Of a stretch of DNA of 64,000 nt, positions 39,462 through 51,500 are shown piece after piece (the first letter of the stretch is position 1; the number at the start of each line of letters is the position of its first letter). The stretch is from Balanoglossus misakiensis. Taxonomy: Eukaryota > Hemichordata. Under the pieces are notes generated by a model. The model worked only from the letters and a program-made list of their open reading frames with translations, did not search any database and was not told the DNA's origin. Location of the stretch: positions 5,890,001-5,954,000 of the forward strand of contig CM082595.2 in NCBI GenBank assembly GCA_040954595.2, written 5' to 3'. Both the position numbers and the translations under genes were made by a program.

Positions 39462-39505
39462 ATCCTGAGAACTCACTGAAATCACATGATGAAAGTTCTC
39501 AGGAT
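39462..39505. repeat. perfect 12-bp inverted repeat
   Basis: ATCCTGAGAACT (39462-39473) and AGTTCTCAGGAT (39494-39505) are exact complements around a 20-base loop. It follows a T-rich stretch. About a quarter of such a hairpin is expected by chance in 64 kb, so significance is modest. Confidence 0.6.
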
Positions 39506-40468
39506 ATCAGCTCATGGTGAGTGATGTGTGTAAGCTCGGTTGTGCATTTCCCACTTTGTATTTCTGTTAACCACAACCTTGTCTCAGGACGTGGTCTCAT
39601 TCTCGCGTATGGATGCGTGTGGATGAATAATGTTAATGGCGTTTGGTAAACACGACCATGGCGGTGGTCAAGTGAAGTCATGATACACATTCCTGGCATT
39701 AGGCAGCCACGCTTCGCTGCCGCCACAATATGTGACAGCAACACTAAACGGATGCCAAAAATCCCTATATGATGTGTCGTTGATATAAGGCATAACTAAA
39801 TGTGTTCATGCAGAGAATGTTGATGTCGTTTCAAACAATATAATATACATTCTGTCGAGAAAATCAATCTCCAAGGACAATTTTAGCTTATGATCACACA
39901 GAAGTAAGACACTAACTTTGTAGAACATTCATTAGGCAAGAAAAAATGCTGTTACCCTTGGATAGCCTCCCCTAGTGATTTGAAATATTCGGATGGTTAA
40001 AAACTCCCAGAACTCGTTCTCCACCCCGTCCTGTTCCGCTGTATCCCCAGGAGCTTCTGAGACAAATTGAATGCTTGCACTGGGTAATATCATTTGCTTA
40101 ATTCAAAACTGCACAAACATAACCTTATTAGAATTAGATTGAGATAAAATGATATTTTATTTTGTGCAATTCTGTTGATGAAACGGTCTGGTGGAAAACT
40201 ATGATTTGGCGGGGATATCTCCTGACTACAAGGCTTTCATTTAAGCATTATACATTTTGCAATCAGGTACTTGTGTTGGCAGTGTCTTGTAAGATGTAGT
40301 TCGATGTCCTCCGGGCGATATGCTAGAGATTTCACCAGCAGCCATATTGACTCAACGAAAGCTGGTGTCAGAATATTCATTGCTCACTCGGTCACATAGT
40401 TTTTACCCGGGAGAGCATTAGTTTATTTATCGGGCGGAAGAAATCTTTCAGCACCAACACAAAGAGGC
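39506..40468. other. no gene recognised
   Basis: Spacer between the two copies of the 465-bp element. No similarity to their flanks was noticed and no gene signal is present. Confidence 0.5.
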
Positions 40469-40480
40469 TGTTCAGTAACA

Positions 40481-40944
40481 CAGGTTATGTTAGTAGATGT
40501 ATAATAATGTACTATATTTCAAATAAATGCTAAATACTAATTAAATATTAATCGATGATTAAGACCATTAAGAAATATATAGAAAACAAAGGAATGTTAC
40601 TTTGGCGAATGTTTGTCTATACAATCAATGAATATTAACGGTACTTAAAAGATCTGTGTTCAAATTTACTAAACATGTCAGCTTAATGCTATTACGTTAT
40701 AGCGTTCTCATATTACTTAGCGTTGGTTGTTTGTATAATTCTCATTCGATATTGCTATCATATAACCACACTACTTTCTGACCTTCGGCTTTGTGTAAAT
40801 CTCTTTCGCGATTAAATGCCGTATATCACATCGCTATCTTTGACTGCCAGCCGCGAATTTCTTGCCCAGTGCAGTGTGGTTGCACAAGACATAGTTTGAA
40901 CCACATGAAATCAGTACCACATGAACTGATGACGTGTATGAACT
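40481..40944 (+). repeat. about 465-bp element, copy 2, with 12-bp flanking direct repeat
   Basis: Same orientation as copy 1 at 38680. The exact direct repeat TGTTCAGTAACA stands immediately outside both ends (40469-40480 and 40945-40956). Because that 12-mer is not part of copy 1, it looks like a target-site duplication made when this copy inserted, which argues for transposition and against simple local duplication. One inserted base and about 14 substitutions separate the copies. Confidence 0.85.
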
Positions 40945-40956
40945 TGTTCAGTAACA

Positions 40957-42938
40957 GAACGACCAGGCATCAATTATCTGTATTCACTTTACATAGCACC
41001 ATAAACCGATATAGACAGTGTAAAGCTTGTATAGTGGTACCGTGGACGAACTTCATTTGGCTAATAACAGGCTTGTAAATGTTTTATGAGCGAGCTGCCC
41101 TGGCAAGAACAGTGTAATGAATAACACTGGAGAAGTGTGTCATTTCAGTTCGTTATTTCCAGCCATGGAATCAAAATAAGAATGATGGGAGCGTATTTAC
41201 CGCATCAGGATTTAATATATCAAATGCTTTCTTTAAAAGTTTTTGATTTAATATCGGAATGTACTCAGTCTCCAAGAAGATAAATTTTCATCTCTTTCAA
41301 AGTGGTTTGGTTTTCCAGGATTTTTTCTCCCAGTCTCCTTAGGAAGTACTCAACTGAGACCAGAAATATTGCAGAGAAATGAACCTAGTAATTCTAACAG
41401 ATTGCGGCATGTCTGATAGCAACGAAAGGCGGAATCAATCGGAGAACGTTTAATCTTGTTGTTTGGAAACCTATAATAGCCACATCACAAGTGGGGAGCT
41501 TGACATGCGATATAAATGATAGCGATCCTCTTGTACTTGGTCTACATAAACTCGTCTTTCCTCACGATCATAGCGCTGACCTGAATTTGCAGTGCTTGAA
41601 TCACCATCGTGTTATCTTTCAAATGGGGGATAGTAATGGGTATCTGGGGCCGTGACCTTTGCCCTAATTATCGACCCTGCCATGGGCAATCGCGTGAAAC
41701 ACACGAGCGTTGTGCATCATTTCAGTTTTATCGTAATTGGTTTAACTTTTCAACTATCCTGTGTCATCGCGTTTAATGCCAATGTGTTGTGGAGTGACGT
41801 AAATTAACACCAGTTTTACTGCAAGCCAGACACAAAATGTTCTGTTCAAACACTGTTAAATTTATCTAATCGGTGTTGTCCTTAGGGTTAACATAAGCCT
41901 GTCATATTTAATGGTCTGCCTGAAGAGCATAGAAACTTTAGTACTTCAAGTTGCAGAGCGGGATAGACCGAATGTTTATAAAATGCAACGGAGAAGTTCA
42001 AAGTTTAGTGAGAATGTGAATTTTTTTAGAAATTTATTTCGTGATACAAAACTTAGAAACAAGTGATGAAAACGTGTAGGTTTGAAATATTGCGTCTTTC
42101 TGATATTTTTATGGTTTGTGATGATTTCTGTCCGTTTTGAGATTATTGACCCGTGTTTAAATTTCGTGTGCTGAAAGCACTGAAATTTAAGTGCGTAGTT
42201 TTAATGTCAAATAAAATGCCATAAAACGCTCAGGGAAAAAATAATCACTCAAAATTTAAAAGTGCATTGTCTTGCACTGAGATGATGTGTAGTATGGTGT
42301 TATGTAGTGTGGTGTGTTTACTGAGACACAGCGAGAGACTCGCGAGAGAAAAATACATTCTGACAACAATTGCCTATATTATGTAAAAAGGTTTTAATAC
42401 AAAGATACACTTAGAGTCACCACTGCGACATTTTACAATATTCTTGAAAGGTATAAGGAGACCCTTGTGAAACCGATCAATAGTATTATGCAATCTAACA
42501 TGATATTTCTTAATGCGTTAATACTCAAAGTCGATTAGTATACACAATGAGTGGAAAATTTAATTTTGTGTTAAATATTTGATTTTAATTCTATTGTGGT
42601 ATTCAGGAAACGTAACCAGCTTCCCAGCAACCCCTGTTTCTATTTTTAGAAAGCTGAATGAAACGATCATTACAATTAACCTTGTATCTTATTTTGGGAC
42701 AACATTTTGTTTCCGACAATGCTATCTATTTTTATTGCGGATAGGCCAAGTTAATTATTATTCTATCCGCATGTCATGTTTCTATTTCGATAGGCAGTTG
42801 CTGTCTCAGTGCGAAACATAGAACACGTACCTTCTTGTATTCATCTTACAAATGTACTACAGCGAGTCATGGGATTGTGATGGAATCGCACTGCTATCTA
42901 TAGTGTGACGTGTACAGATGAATTTCACTTTTCAACAG
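40957..42938. other. no gene recognised
   Basis: No supportable gene in 2 kb. The frames at 40791-41078 (which starts inside the repeat) and 42579-42821 are hydrophobic or random and of chance length. Confidence 0.5.
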
Positions 42939-43202
42939 AATGATAATTCCCAAGCTCTGGCCAAAACCGAAGCTTTTAAAGCATTTCTCAAAGGCGCGGA
43001 TCATTCTTCACTTTGTGCACTGTGGTCAACAGTTTTGGCGGGGGCCAATTACACTTACAAGGCCACTGTAACACGTTCCATGAGATTTCTATTCACATCG
43101 GCCAGTTTTGATACAGAAATAAAGTACCCATCAATCATCATTTGTCAAAGTCACTGCAACAAAATCCATGAAGATTATGCCAATTCACGAACTCGTTGTC
43201 AG
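42939..43202 (+). CDS. possible DEG/ENaC (ASC)-like internal exon
   Basis: An 88-codon open segment lies between a good acceptor (TTTCACTTTTCAACAG) and a donor (TGTCAG/GTATAT), phase 0 on both sides. Near the middle is a moderately hydrophobic stretch (LCALWSTVLAGANYTY), and 35 residues after its Trp comes TEIKYPSIIICQ. In degenerin/epithelial sodium channel subunits, transmembrane helix 1 is followed by a similar block, FPAVTICN. The hydrophobic stretch is short and broken, the usual HG motif before it is replaced by HS, and no other exon of such a channel was found. It could be a fragment, a pseudogene exon or a chance frame of unremarkable length. Confidence 0.25.
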
Positions 43203-46157
43203 GTATATCAGAACACAGAGAGTCAGGGGAGCTTAAACTGGGAGTCAGTTTACACATTGATATTTGGTCAGTAATCAATGTTTATCAAAGTTAAACCGAT
43301 TTACTTGCAGTGTTCTTCAACGTGTCGCTCAGCTGTCGAGGCTATGTGCGCAGAGTACTGTAAGTGTAATGTGATATGTAGAGATATCCCTAACTCGGAC
43401 ACATGTTTTGTCCACAAACGGACGCATATGCGGGCAGCGATATAGTTTTGAACGGAATGGGTACCGTAACTTTGACGGTAACACGTCGTATATCTCACTA
43501 CAGTCAAGAGTTTTATATATATAAAAGTAACGTGGATGTTCTGTTTTTTTCCATGCTGTGGTTGAATTTAGCTCCCTGTCCTTTTTTGGCAAGCGCTGCT
43601 AATTTGAAGTGTAATCGCAACGATTTACCAACAGAAGTATAGTTTCCCGAACTTGTTTTTATTACCATTTAGCAGTGAAAAAAGAACGTTTGGTTTCCTT
43701 TCCCTATTTTCTGATCTTAATTGTACATTCAAGTACATCAACTAATATGTTTCATAGCGAATAGGAATCGACAGACGAATGTGGCTTTAGCTTGAGAGTA
43801 AACCATAGTCATATGTACAACATTTGTGGCCCAACGATATTGAGATTTCTTTTATCAGTGCTCCAAATGGCACAAAGTGCAGAATCTAAGGTATGCTAGG
43901 ACATATGCATTAGGAGAAAACCTAGCTGACAAGCTGCACCATTGTGAAAAACATTCTGACACTAGCTTCGAGCTATTCGCGCTTATATAAACGGCGCTAT
44001 ATTATGTATACGTACATGCCACAGCCGAGAAAAATTGAAGTTCACTTGATGGATGGTTGATCCGGTTTCATTCATTTCATTATTAATACATTCTCCTGTC
44101 GCAGCTGTCATTAGAAAGAAAGTCATTGTTCATTTGTATCAGGTGTTCGGAGATCTCTGCTAGTGGTTCGATGTCTGGTTTTGACCATTATTCTGTTGCA
44201 TGGGGATCGTTACTTGTTTGTGGTTCACGCGGTCCCTGGCATCTTGTGTTTTGGCGTCGGCATAATTATCTCCTATTCACAGGGAGAACAGATGGATCCA
44301 TAACAAGCGTTCTCTGATAGAGAGAGAGAGCAAGCCATGGCAATGCTTACCCTATTCAGTGATGTAGATGTTCTTACCCCGATTCGTGAGCTGTGTGGCT
44401 TTTGAATATTCTGTCCGCTTGGGAAAAACGAATGTCAATGGAAGTGCTCATGTTTGAGCTCTGTTTATTTCCCACCCAGGAAGAACTGCTTGAAATAAAT
44501 CCTGGAAGGGCTATGCCAGAATCTCGTTGCTTCCAGCATGTGTGGCATATACTGTACACTCTTATTCGCCTACCATCAGTATTAGTGGAGACAATTAACT
44601 TACATATCCCTAAATGACAGTGGTAGACACTATACCAATTTCTATGTTGCGCATCTAAACATATCAATATGATTCGTCAGAGCAATGATCACGCTAGCGT
44701 GTGCAACCACCTGGCTTATTTGCATTCTTAATAGAAACAAAATGAAATGGAAACTCGGGTCAAATGCAAGAAACACACAGGAAGCACCCTTTGTCCAGAA
44801 CCGTGTCTGTCTCTTTCAGAAGCATTCAGTTCAGAAATGGAAATTTATCAAGTAAACCAAAGGGAGGGGAAATGACATAGCACGAGGCAATTGTTGCATT
44901 CTGGAGTGAATAAAACGGCTTCAAACAGCAGGAAATCAGACCGCCAAAGCGTATGACTGTTTTTTAATTCAATCCCGATTTGATAAAACATTTACTTTTC
45001 TCAGAAAAGCCTCTTGTCATGGCAAGTGATAGGATAAAGGCGTCACAAGGAAGGCCGGGCTTTATGAGTGCACCATCAAACCTCGCAGCAGCCGTAAGGA
45101 TTCCATTAACCACGGTTTGTTTGCTTCATGGCCAGGAAACTGATCATTGTAAACACGAATTCGATAGACTGATATTTGACAGCGTGTCGGATGTGACGCA
45201 AATTGGCGAAAGTTGATATATACCTGATGAAGAATTAGTTAGTGTTCCTTTGAATAAACAGTTTTATGAAGAAATGAAGGCATACGTGGCGATCTTGTTT
45301 TATGACGTTCCGAATAATAAACCAGTCACTCATCCAGGTCATCGACTTTTTGATAACTATACATATGCCAGGACAATTAGCAAAACCACAATTGCTTAAT
45401 ATCAACTACAAACTAATCAATGTAATTCCTTAAATTTTGCAGAAACCAAATTTACTGAATATTTTTTTCTCCGGGGCGATTCAAACGAGCATGTGCATAT
45501 TTATATTGATGATGTTTTTATCCACATGCATATCTTCAAATTGACCAGCTACCATACACTGATTTAATGGTTTATGATGGCTTTCACACGACTTTTGTTG
45601 GTTTTCTTTGTATCACATTATCTGTGTCTGTCGAATATTCTCGCGTTAAACTCAAACGCCAGACACGTGTGAATGCAAAAAAAGACATTCACAAGAAAAA
45701 TAAAACAGGAATACGTATGTGACCAGCATAGACGCACACAAGGTCGTTAAGAGGCAGTAAAACAAAACTGGAAATTGATTAACTCGGATTAATTGGATCC
45801 TTATGGGCAAAGTAAATGTGAAATATAAATTGATCATAAAACGTCGTCTCACGAAAATTGGTCTCAAGGAAACTCGCCACTCTATACCTTTGAGGGGATT
45901 AATCAACATTTGACTCTACTGCTACCACGCTAATTGCTACCATGGCTACTTCTGTTTATCCAAAAATCGGATTGCTACAAAAAGACTTCTCTTTTCCTCA
46001 TGGGAAGGCTTGTTTTCGTTCAGTCATTATTGAATTTTGTCATCAGAATCTTTAATTAGTCTCCCTGGTCTGTCATTGGACTCTCTGCCTTTTTCACTCC
46101 ACAATGAGGATGGTGGAATTTCCCCTGGCACTGGTAGACTCTAATGTTATAACATGC
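43203..46157. other. no gene recognised
   Basis: No supportable gene. A frame at 44980-45216 has a clean acceptor (TTTACTTTTCTCAG) and a possible GTAAGG donor near 45102, but the peptide is not recognisable. Confidence 0.45.
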
Positions 46158-46223
46158 AGATGGTGATTACAGTGTTATGTGCACTTGTTAACCAGGAAGG
46201 AAAGCAGGGTTCGATCGAGGGCG
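46158..46223 (+). repeat. tRNA-derived SINE relic
   Basis: The order ATGGTGATTACAGTG, TTATGTGCAC, AACCAGGAAGG and AGGGTTCGATCGAGGGC follows a tRNA-derived SINE head: A-box region, anticodon-arm region, then B box (GGTTCGATC) with flanking T-arm bases. Several bases are inserted or changed, so it is not a functional tRNA. No tail or target duplication could be defined. Confidence 0.4.
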
Positions 46224-48255
46224 GTTTTAAATATTGCAGTTGGCCTTTATAGATTGCGTTACACCTACACACAATGTACTACAATACTCTACAGACCTTT
46301 TACGAAGGTACACAGTAATTCTAAATTAACAAGTGAAGATGCCAAATTTCCTTCTAAAAAGGAAAGCCAAATGACCATCGATCACATGTGATGGAAGTGT
46401 GAGGGCGCTACAACTACACATTTAATTAATAGCACGAGATATTAATGACTACATAATTTTCATTTCACCAAGCACAATAATATATGTGTATATGCTAAGT
46501 GCATGTAAGTTGCATATATGCACGTAGCATTGTTCCAATTAGCAATGTGTTTTTGAATATAAGTATAGTTAGATGTCTATGTGTTGTACATTATAAATAC
46601 ACCTGGATTACAGGTACACAAGGGCCCAAAGCTTAATTCAGTTGTCCCAGAAATGTGTAGAATTAGGATTGCAGGTATAAAATTCCTTAGGTACTTTTTA
46701 AACAATGGTTTGGAGGGGTACATTTGCCATTTTGGCATTCATGAGAAATTCGTCGAGCTCACCCATCATAAAAACTGAAAACCCCATTACCGCTTACTAT
46801 GAACCAGTTAATTGCAAAAGCAATGTGTGCTAAGACAAGTTAAAATGAAACGTGGGTGGACAAAGCTGTCCAATACTTGGACGTTTCCATATGGTGATGC
46901 TAATTTACACATCAGACATACTTTTTGCTTGGCTACATTTACTGTGTACGTTACTTGTTAGTTCTATTATGCGTTGCATAAAGAACCTGTCACGTTTCAT
47001 CTTCTTTGACTTGATGGATGTGGAAGGGATTTATACATCTCAATTTATTTTATTGGTAAGCACATCTGTTAGATTTCAGGAGTATGATGCTAACCTGCTG
47101 TGTGTATGTGCAAGTCCTCCAGTATACTGCTACCGTTTTATTGGGGTTATTCACTGCTTATGTTTATTCCCGGTTGGAGAACCTCACTCTTGTAGTTACT
47201 AAGGGGCAATAATTACCCTCGTGCTACATAAAAAACAAACAGCAAACGCTGTTGAGGATCTCTCCGTGTGTCCTGTCCTGGCAGTAGATATAATCGGCAA
47301 TTTCCCCTCTTCCAAGAGAGAGAGCCCTGTAATTGAAACCACATGTGCAACATGTCCGGATATGTCTGAAGTCTTCTGATCTGATGGTACGTTCAAGCGC
47401 TTGGTTTCTTTTTCGAATTCCTGGGAGGAATAAGGTTCCAATGTGGAGTTGGTTGGGAAAATGACAGAGTGGTGTCTCCATATCGCATTATGCGATAGCT
47501 TTAACTTTAATTTCTGAACCAAATAATCGGAATGAATTGTCGACAGGGAATTTCCTTCTTACGCCACGCTGGAGTTTCATTTGGCATACCGTACTATGTA
47601 AGCGCAGTAAAATATCACTGTCAATAGCAATGTTCTTGTGCCAAAATTACCAGTGGTGTGCCACAGACAATGAATATTAACACACCATGACATACCTATA
47701 ATCCTCAATGCTACATTATTAAATAGGAGCCGCGACTGTTGCATCAAAACAAAGTCATTGTAAATTTACAGAAGGATAAATCTCAATAAATAGATAACAT
47801 TGTAGATTAAATTAACTTTATTCAATACACAATATGCGCATATATTACTGAATCATCATAGACATTGTTTTCAAAGTGTAAACGCCAAATGTAAGGTTCT
47901 GCGAGGACAGTAAATTGTTTCAGAAGCTGACTTAGCTATCAAGAATAGAGATATTGATACACTGGGTAGAATAACTTGATCTGGAGTGACTCCATAGCTT
48001 TGAAAGTGGTCATTAAGGTGGTATTTCCTACGGTGTCTAGTTAAACATACATTAGTGTCAAGTGTACTCTGATGTAAGAGTTAATCAAAATAGCTGACTA
48101 TGTTTACACACACGAACATGTTAATAGTCCATGGCCCCAAAATTATTCATTGCCTCTTTCCTTGTACTGAATTCCGTCCAGTGACATGAACCTTAGTCGT
48201 TTGTCAAATGCGATAGTTTAGAATGTAGACTCGTGAGTTTCTTCGCTATGCTCCT
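46224..48255. other. no gene firmly supported
   Basis: Contains a hydrophobic open frame (46852-47202, plus) in which a candidate transmembrane exon can be drawn at 46916-47055; see findings. Otherwise AT-rich with chance-length frames. Confidence 0.4.
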
Positions 48256-48526
48256 CACGTGGTATAGAATTTTGGACTTTATTTTTGATTTTTTGCTATA
48301 TCAACAGACTCTAACCATGGCAACTTAGGTCACTGCTCACCATGTGGTCATGATCATGACATTTAAGAAGTCAAGCATAACTTGATCTACTACTGATTGG
48401 CTGCATTAATGAGCAGGGGTGTTGCTCAATATCATGTGAACTGAGTTGCCATGGCTAGAGTCCTTTGACATGCAAATAGCAAAAGTAGCAAAATTTCAAA
48501 AATAAAGATCAAAACGCTAGACAGTG
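48256..48526. mobile_element. 271-bp foldback / MITE with long imperfect arms
   Basis: The left arm contains TTTATTTTTGATTTTTTGCT, GACTCTAACCATGGCAACT and GGTCAC. The right arm read in reverse complement gives TTTATTTTTGAAATTTTGCT, GACTCTAGCCATGGCAACT and GTTCAC in the same order, so arms of about 70-90 bp pair with a few gaps. The ends read CACGTGG/CAGTG, loosely complementary. No clear target duplication was found. It is non-coding and its family is unknown. Confidence 0.75.
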
Positions 48527-51500
48527 ACACGATAACTCTGATATCTGCCAAGCCTTGGCAAGACTTGTCATCTATTACATGACAATCTAATTAAGTGACC
48601 TGTAGCCTATACCGATATTTCAAATGTTGAGGGGAATAAGAAACTATGTTTTCATATGAAAGGTTGAACATGCTATGCAAGTGGGCAGACCCTTTACTTC
48701 GTGCAACAAATTTTCACGCCATTACTGAATTATAATGATGCTACCATATATAGTTTTGCTTCCAAATACCAGTAATAGTTTGTGAGAGACACGCATATTT
48801 CTTTCATTTTTCTACTGCGATTAAAGCATCAGTCATTGAAGACCAGTCCACCTACACTGGGATTATTGGCGGATTTTTGTCTTAAAGATATCATCCAACA
48901 TTTCAATGAAACGTGATTTGTAAAGAAGCTTGTCCTAATGGTTTTTTGTGACGTGACTTTACATGCTGTGTACAAGACACACTGTCTGTTTGAAAATGTG
49001 TTATTTGGTGTTCGTCTGGGCTCAAAACAAGTTGTTTCCTCAGTAGAATTGGCTGAAGGTTTGTTTTTATTTGAGTACACATCCCGAGTCTTGATACTGG
49101 GAATTCTCAATTCAAATATCAAGACCATCTGTACCGGTATTCATATCATCTATAAAAGAAAAAAATATTAGTTATAAACATATACCTGGCACATTTCACG
49201 TACATATGGAAGCAAAGTGATTTTTTCTTTGGCTTGAATCTCGTGAGAGATGCATTTAAAGTTTATATAGATTAGTGTATATGATTGAATTCGCCGTCTG
49301 TCTGGGTCCAATCATGTCATCAAGGCAGGCAATGAACAAGCAAATCTCGTTTTAATGACCAAATAAAATTTTCTGTCTGCACTTTATGCCGTAAGAAATG
49401 AAATTAAATAACTAGGCCTTTATGTACACTGCAGATTGCTGGTTTCATCTGCTGTGATTTCTCTCATTGTCAGCGGCGGCTTGTTGTGTTTTGTAGTTCC
49501 ACTGAGTGAACATGCTGTCGGATTAAAGAACAAAAGTCTTCAGGGAATTGAAAAAAAAATCACACAATCAGCCTTGCTGCTATGAATGTCACCGTTTCGA
49601 TTTTAAGATAACGTTAATAATCCCTGACTTTTCCAACCACCAAAGAAGTCATCCAGTTGTATTCTGAGCTGAAGACTATTGGTCATTATATTGGCATAAA
49701 AATGTAATAAAGCTGGATGTCGTCTTTATAAGGTTTAAAAATATAGCTTTACAATTCTGATGACATATCTGGAGCTGTCAAATTCCAGAGTACTGGGTAT
49801 ATCTGTGGCCACAGCGTCAAGATAAAGCTGTTTTTCAACATCTAACTTAGCCTATCCATCATTTTGGACAGACACTGCAAGTCGATTACTTACCTCACTC
49901 AGACATTATCATTAGGTTGATATAACTTGGGGTCTACGTTCGCGTGTGTGTGTTAGAGTCAAGTTACTGCAAGTGGCATGCACCTCCAGGCTATTCTGCA
50001 TATGTGTTAGAAACACAAACACGGCGTTCCCCAGTTTGTCATACCATTTGCGATCACTTACTCTCCCCCAAAGCAATACACGGCTTTTTTACACATTCGT
50101 CCTCGAGCGAATATTGGAAAATTACATCACATTTGTCGAGTGTAAGATTTACTAAAAGTGGAAACTCTGTATATATGCTTTGGGGTTGACTTCCCATTGA
50201 AGCAGCATAAATGGTTCATTAACATTATATCTGATGAGCAAGTACCAGAGAATTATTTAAACCTTGTTCGCTGGCCCTTGTTTAGATTCTGTTAAATATT
50301 CAAATAACCATGTTTAATAATGATATCCCTATGTTAACTGTATACTTAAAGTCTCTCTAAAGTGACTGTGTTCCCGAATCATTCTGTATACTAGCAATCG
50401 TTACCAGCAACATCAGGAGGTAAATAAGACATACCAAAGCGAGGGTAGATTTCACAGCGGCACTTTGTAGCGTCAAGCGCAATGATGTTTCATGTGAGGA
50501 AAGCGAAACAAGTCGGCCTTGTAGTGGTAGTTACCGAACCATATCGAGTGCGGTTTACATCCCTTAATGTTCCGTTATCCCCGGCACTTCAGATACCCAC
50601 GTGTGGCTTAGATGAAATATTACCATCTGATCCCCCGAATGCTTAGGCAGTGACTCATAACATCGTGAAATAGAACGCGGGTGAGGATTTCGTTTGGCAT
50701 TTTCGCGTCCCGCCATGGCTGCAGAGCCCGGCTTATCTTGTCAGCACGCTGGGGCCATTAGAACCGTGTGTTTGTTTTGTCCATATGACGCATGCTTCGC
50801 GGTAGAGCGTTTTTGATGATACGTACCGATAAGGGCATATTACCACTGATTGAAAAATCGATGCGCACTGTGTTCGTGTTGGAGGGGGAACCGGGAATTC
50901 ATCACTCTGTCAGTGGACTGGGAACACGAATTGGCCAAAACTTCCAATTTTGTCAATCAGATGGAACATATACAATGATAACAGAACCCAGCAGCTTATA
51001 CGCTTGATCTGTCAAACAATACAGATGTATTGCTGGTGGAAAGTCTATCCTTCCGTAGTGATTTTTATCAGTGAATTTAGGTATTTCTTCAAATGTGGCA
51101 AGTATTCTCATTGAGATTTCAGGTGATCGGACTGGATTTGTTAACGTTGCGATATCAAAATGATCTTTCCTGGGTTTGAGTCCAGTTAGTGTTTGTTTTC
51201 TTTAAACCCTTTAAGCCTATGAACGTTGAAATGCTTTTAAGCCAGAAAATACCTGGATTACCATCTCGTACGCATATTGTGATTTCAATGGCATACAAAT
51301 AGTTTGAACGTGATGAAGCAGTGCTTACCCGAAAGGCGCGGGGGTGTTTGTGATTTTTTTATCAATAGAAACGTTACCTTTCCTTAAGAAGTGTCACTGA
51401 CCCAAGTCAACAGAGGGCGCTATACATTCTTTCCATAGCAACATATCCAATATTGCAGTAAACCATAGACCCTAGAGTCTATGAGTAAACCAAGGTACAT

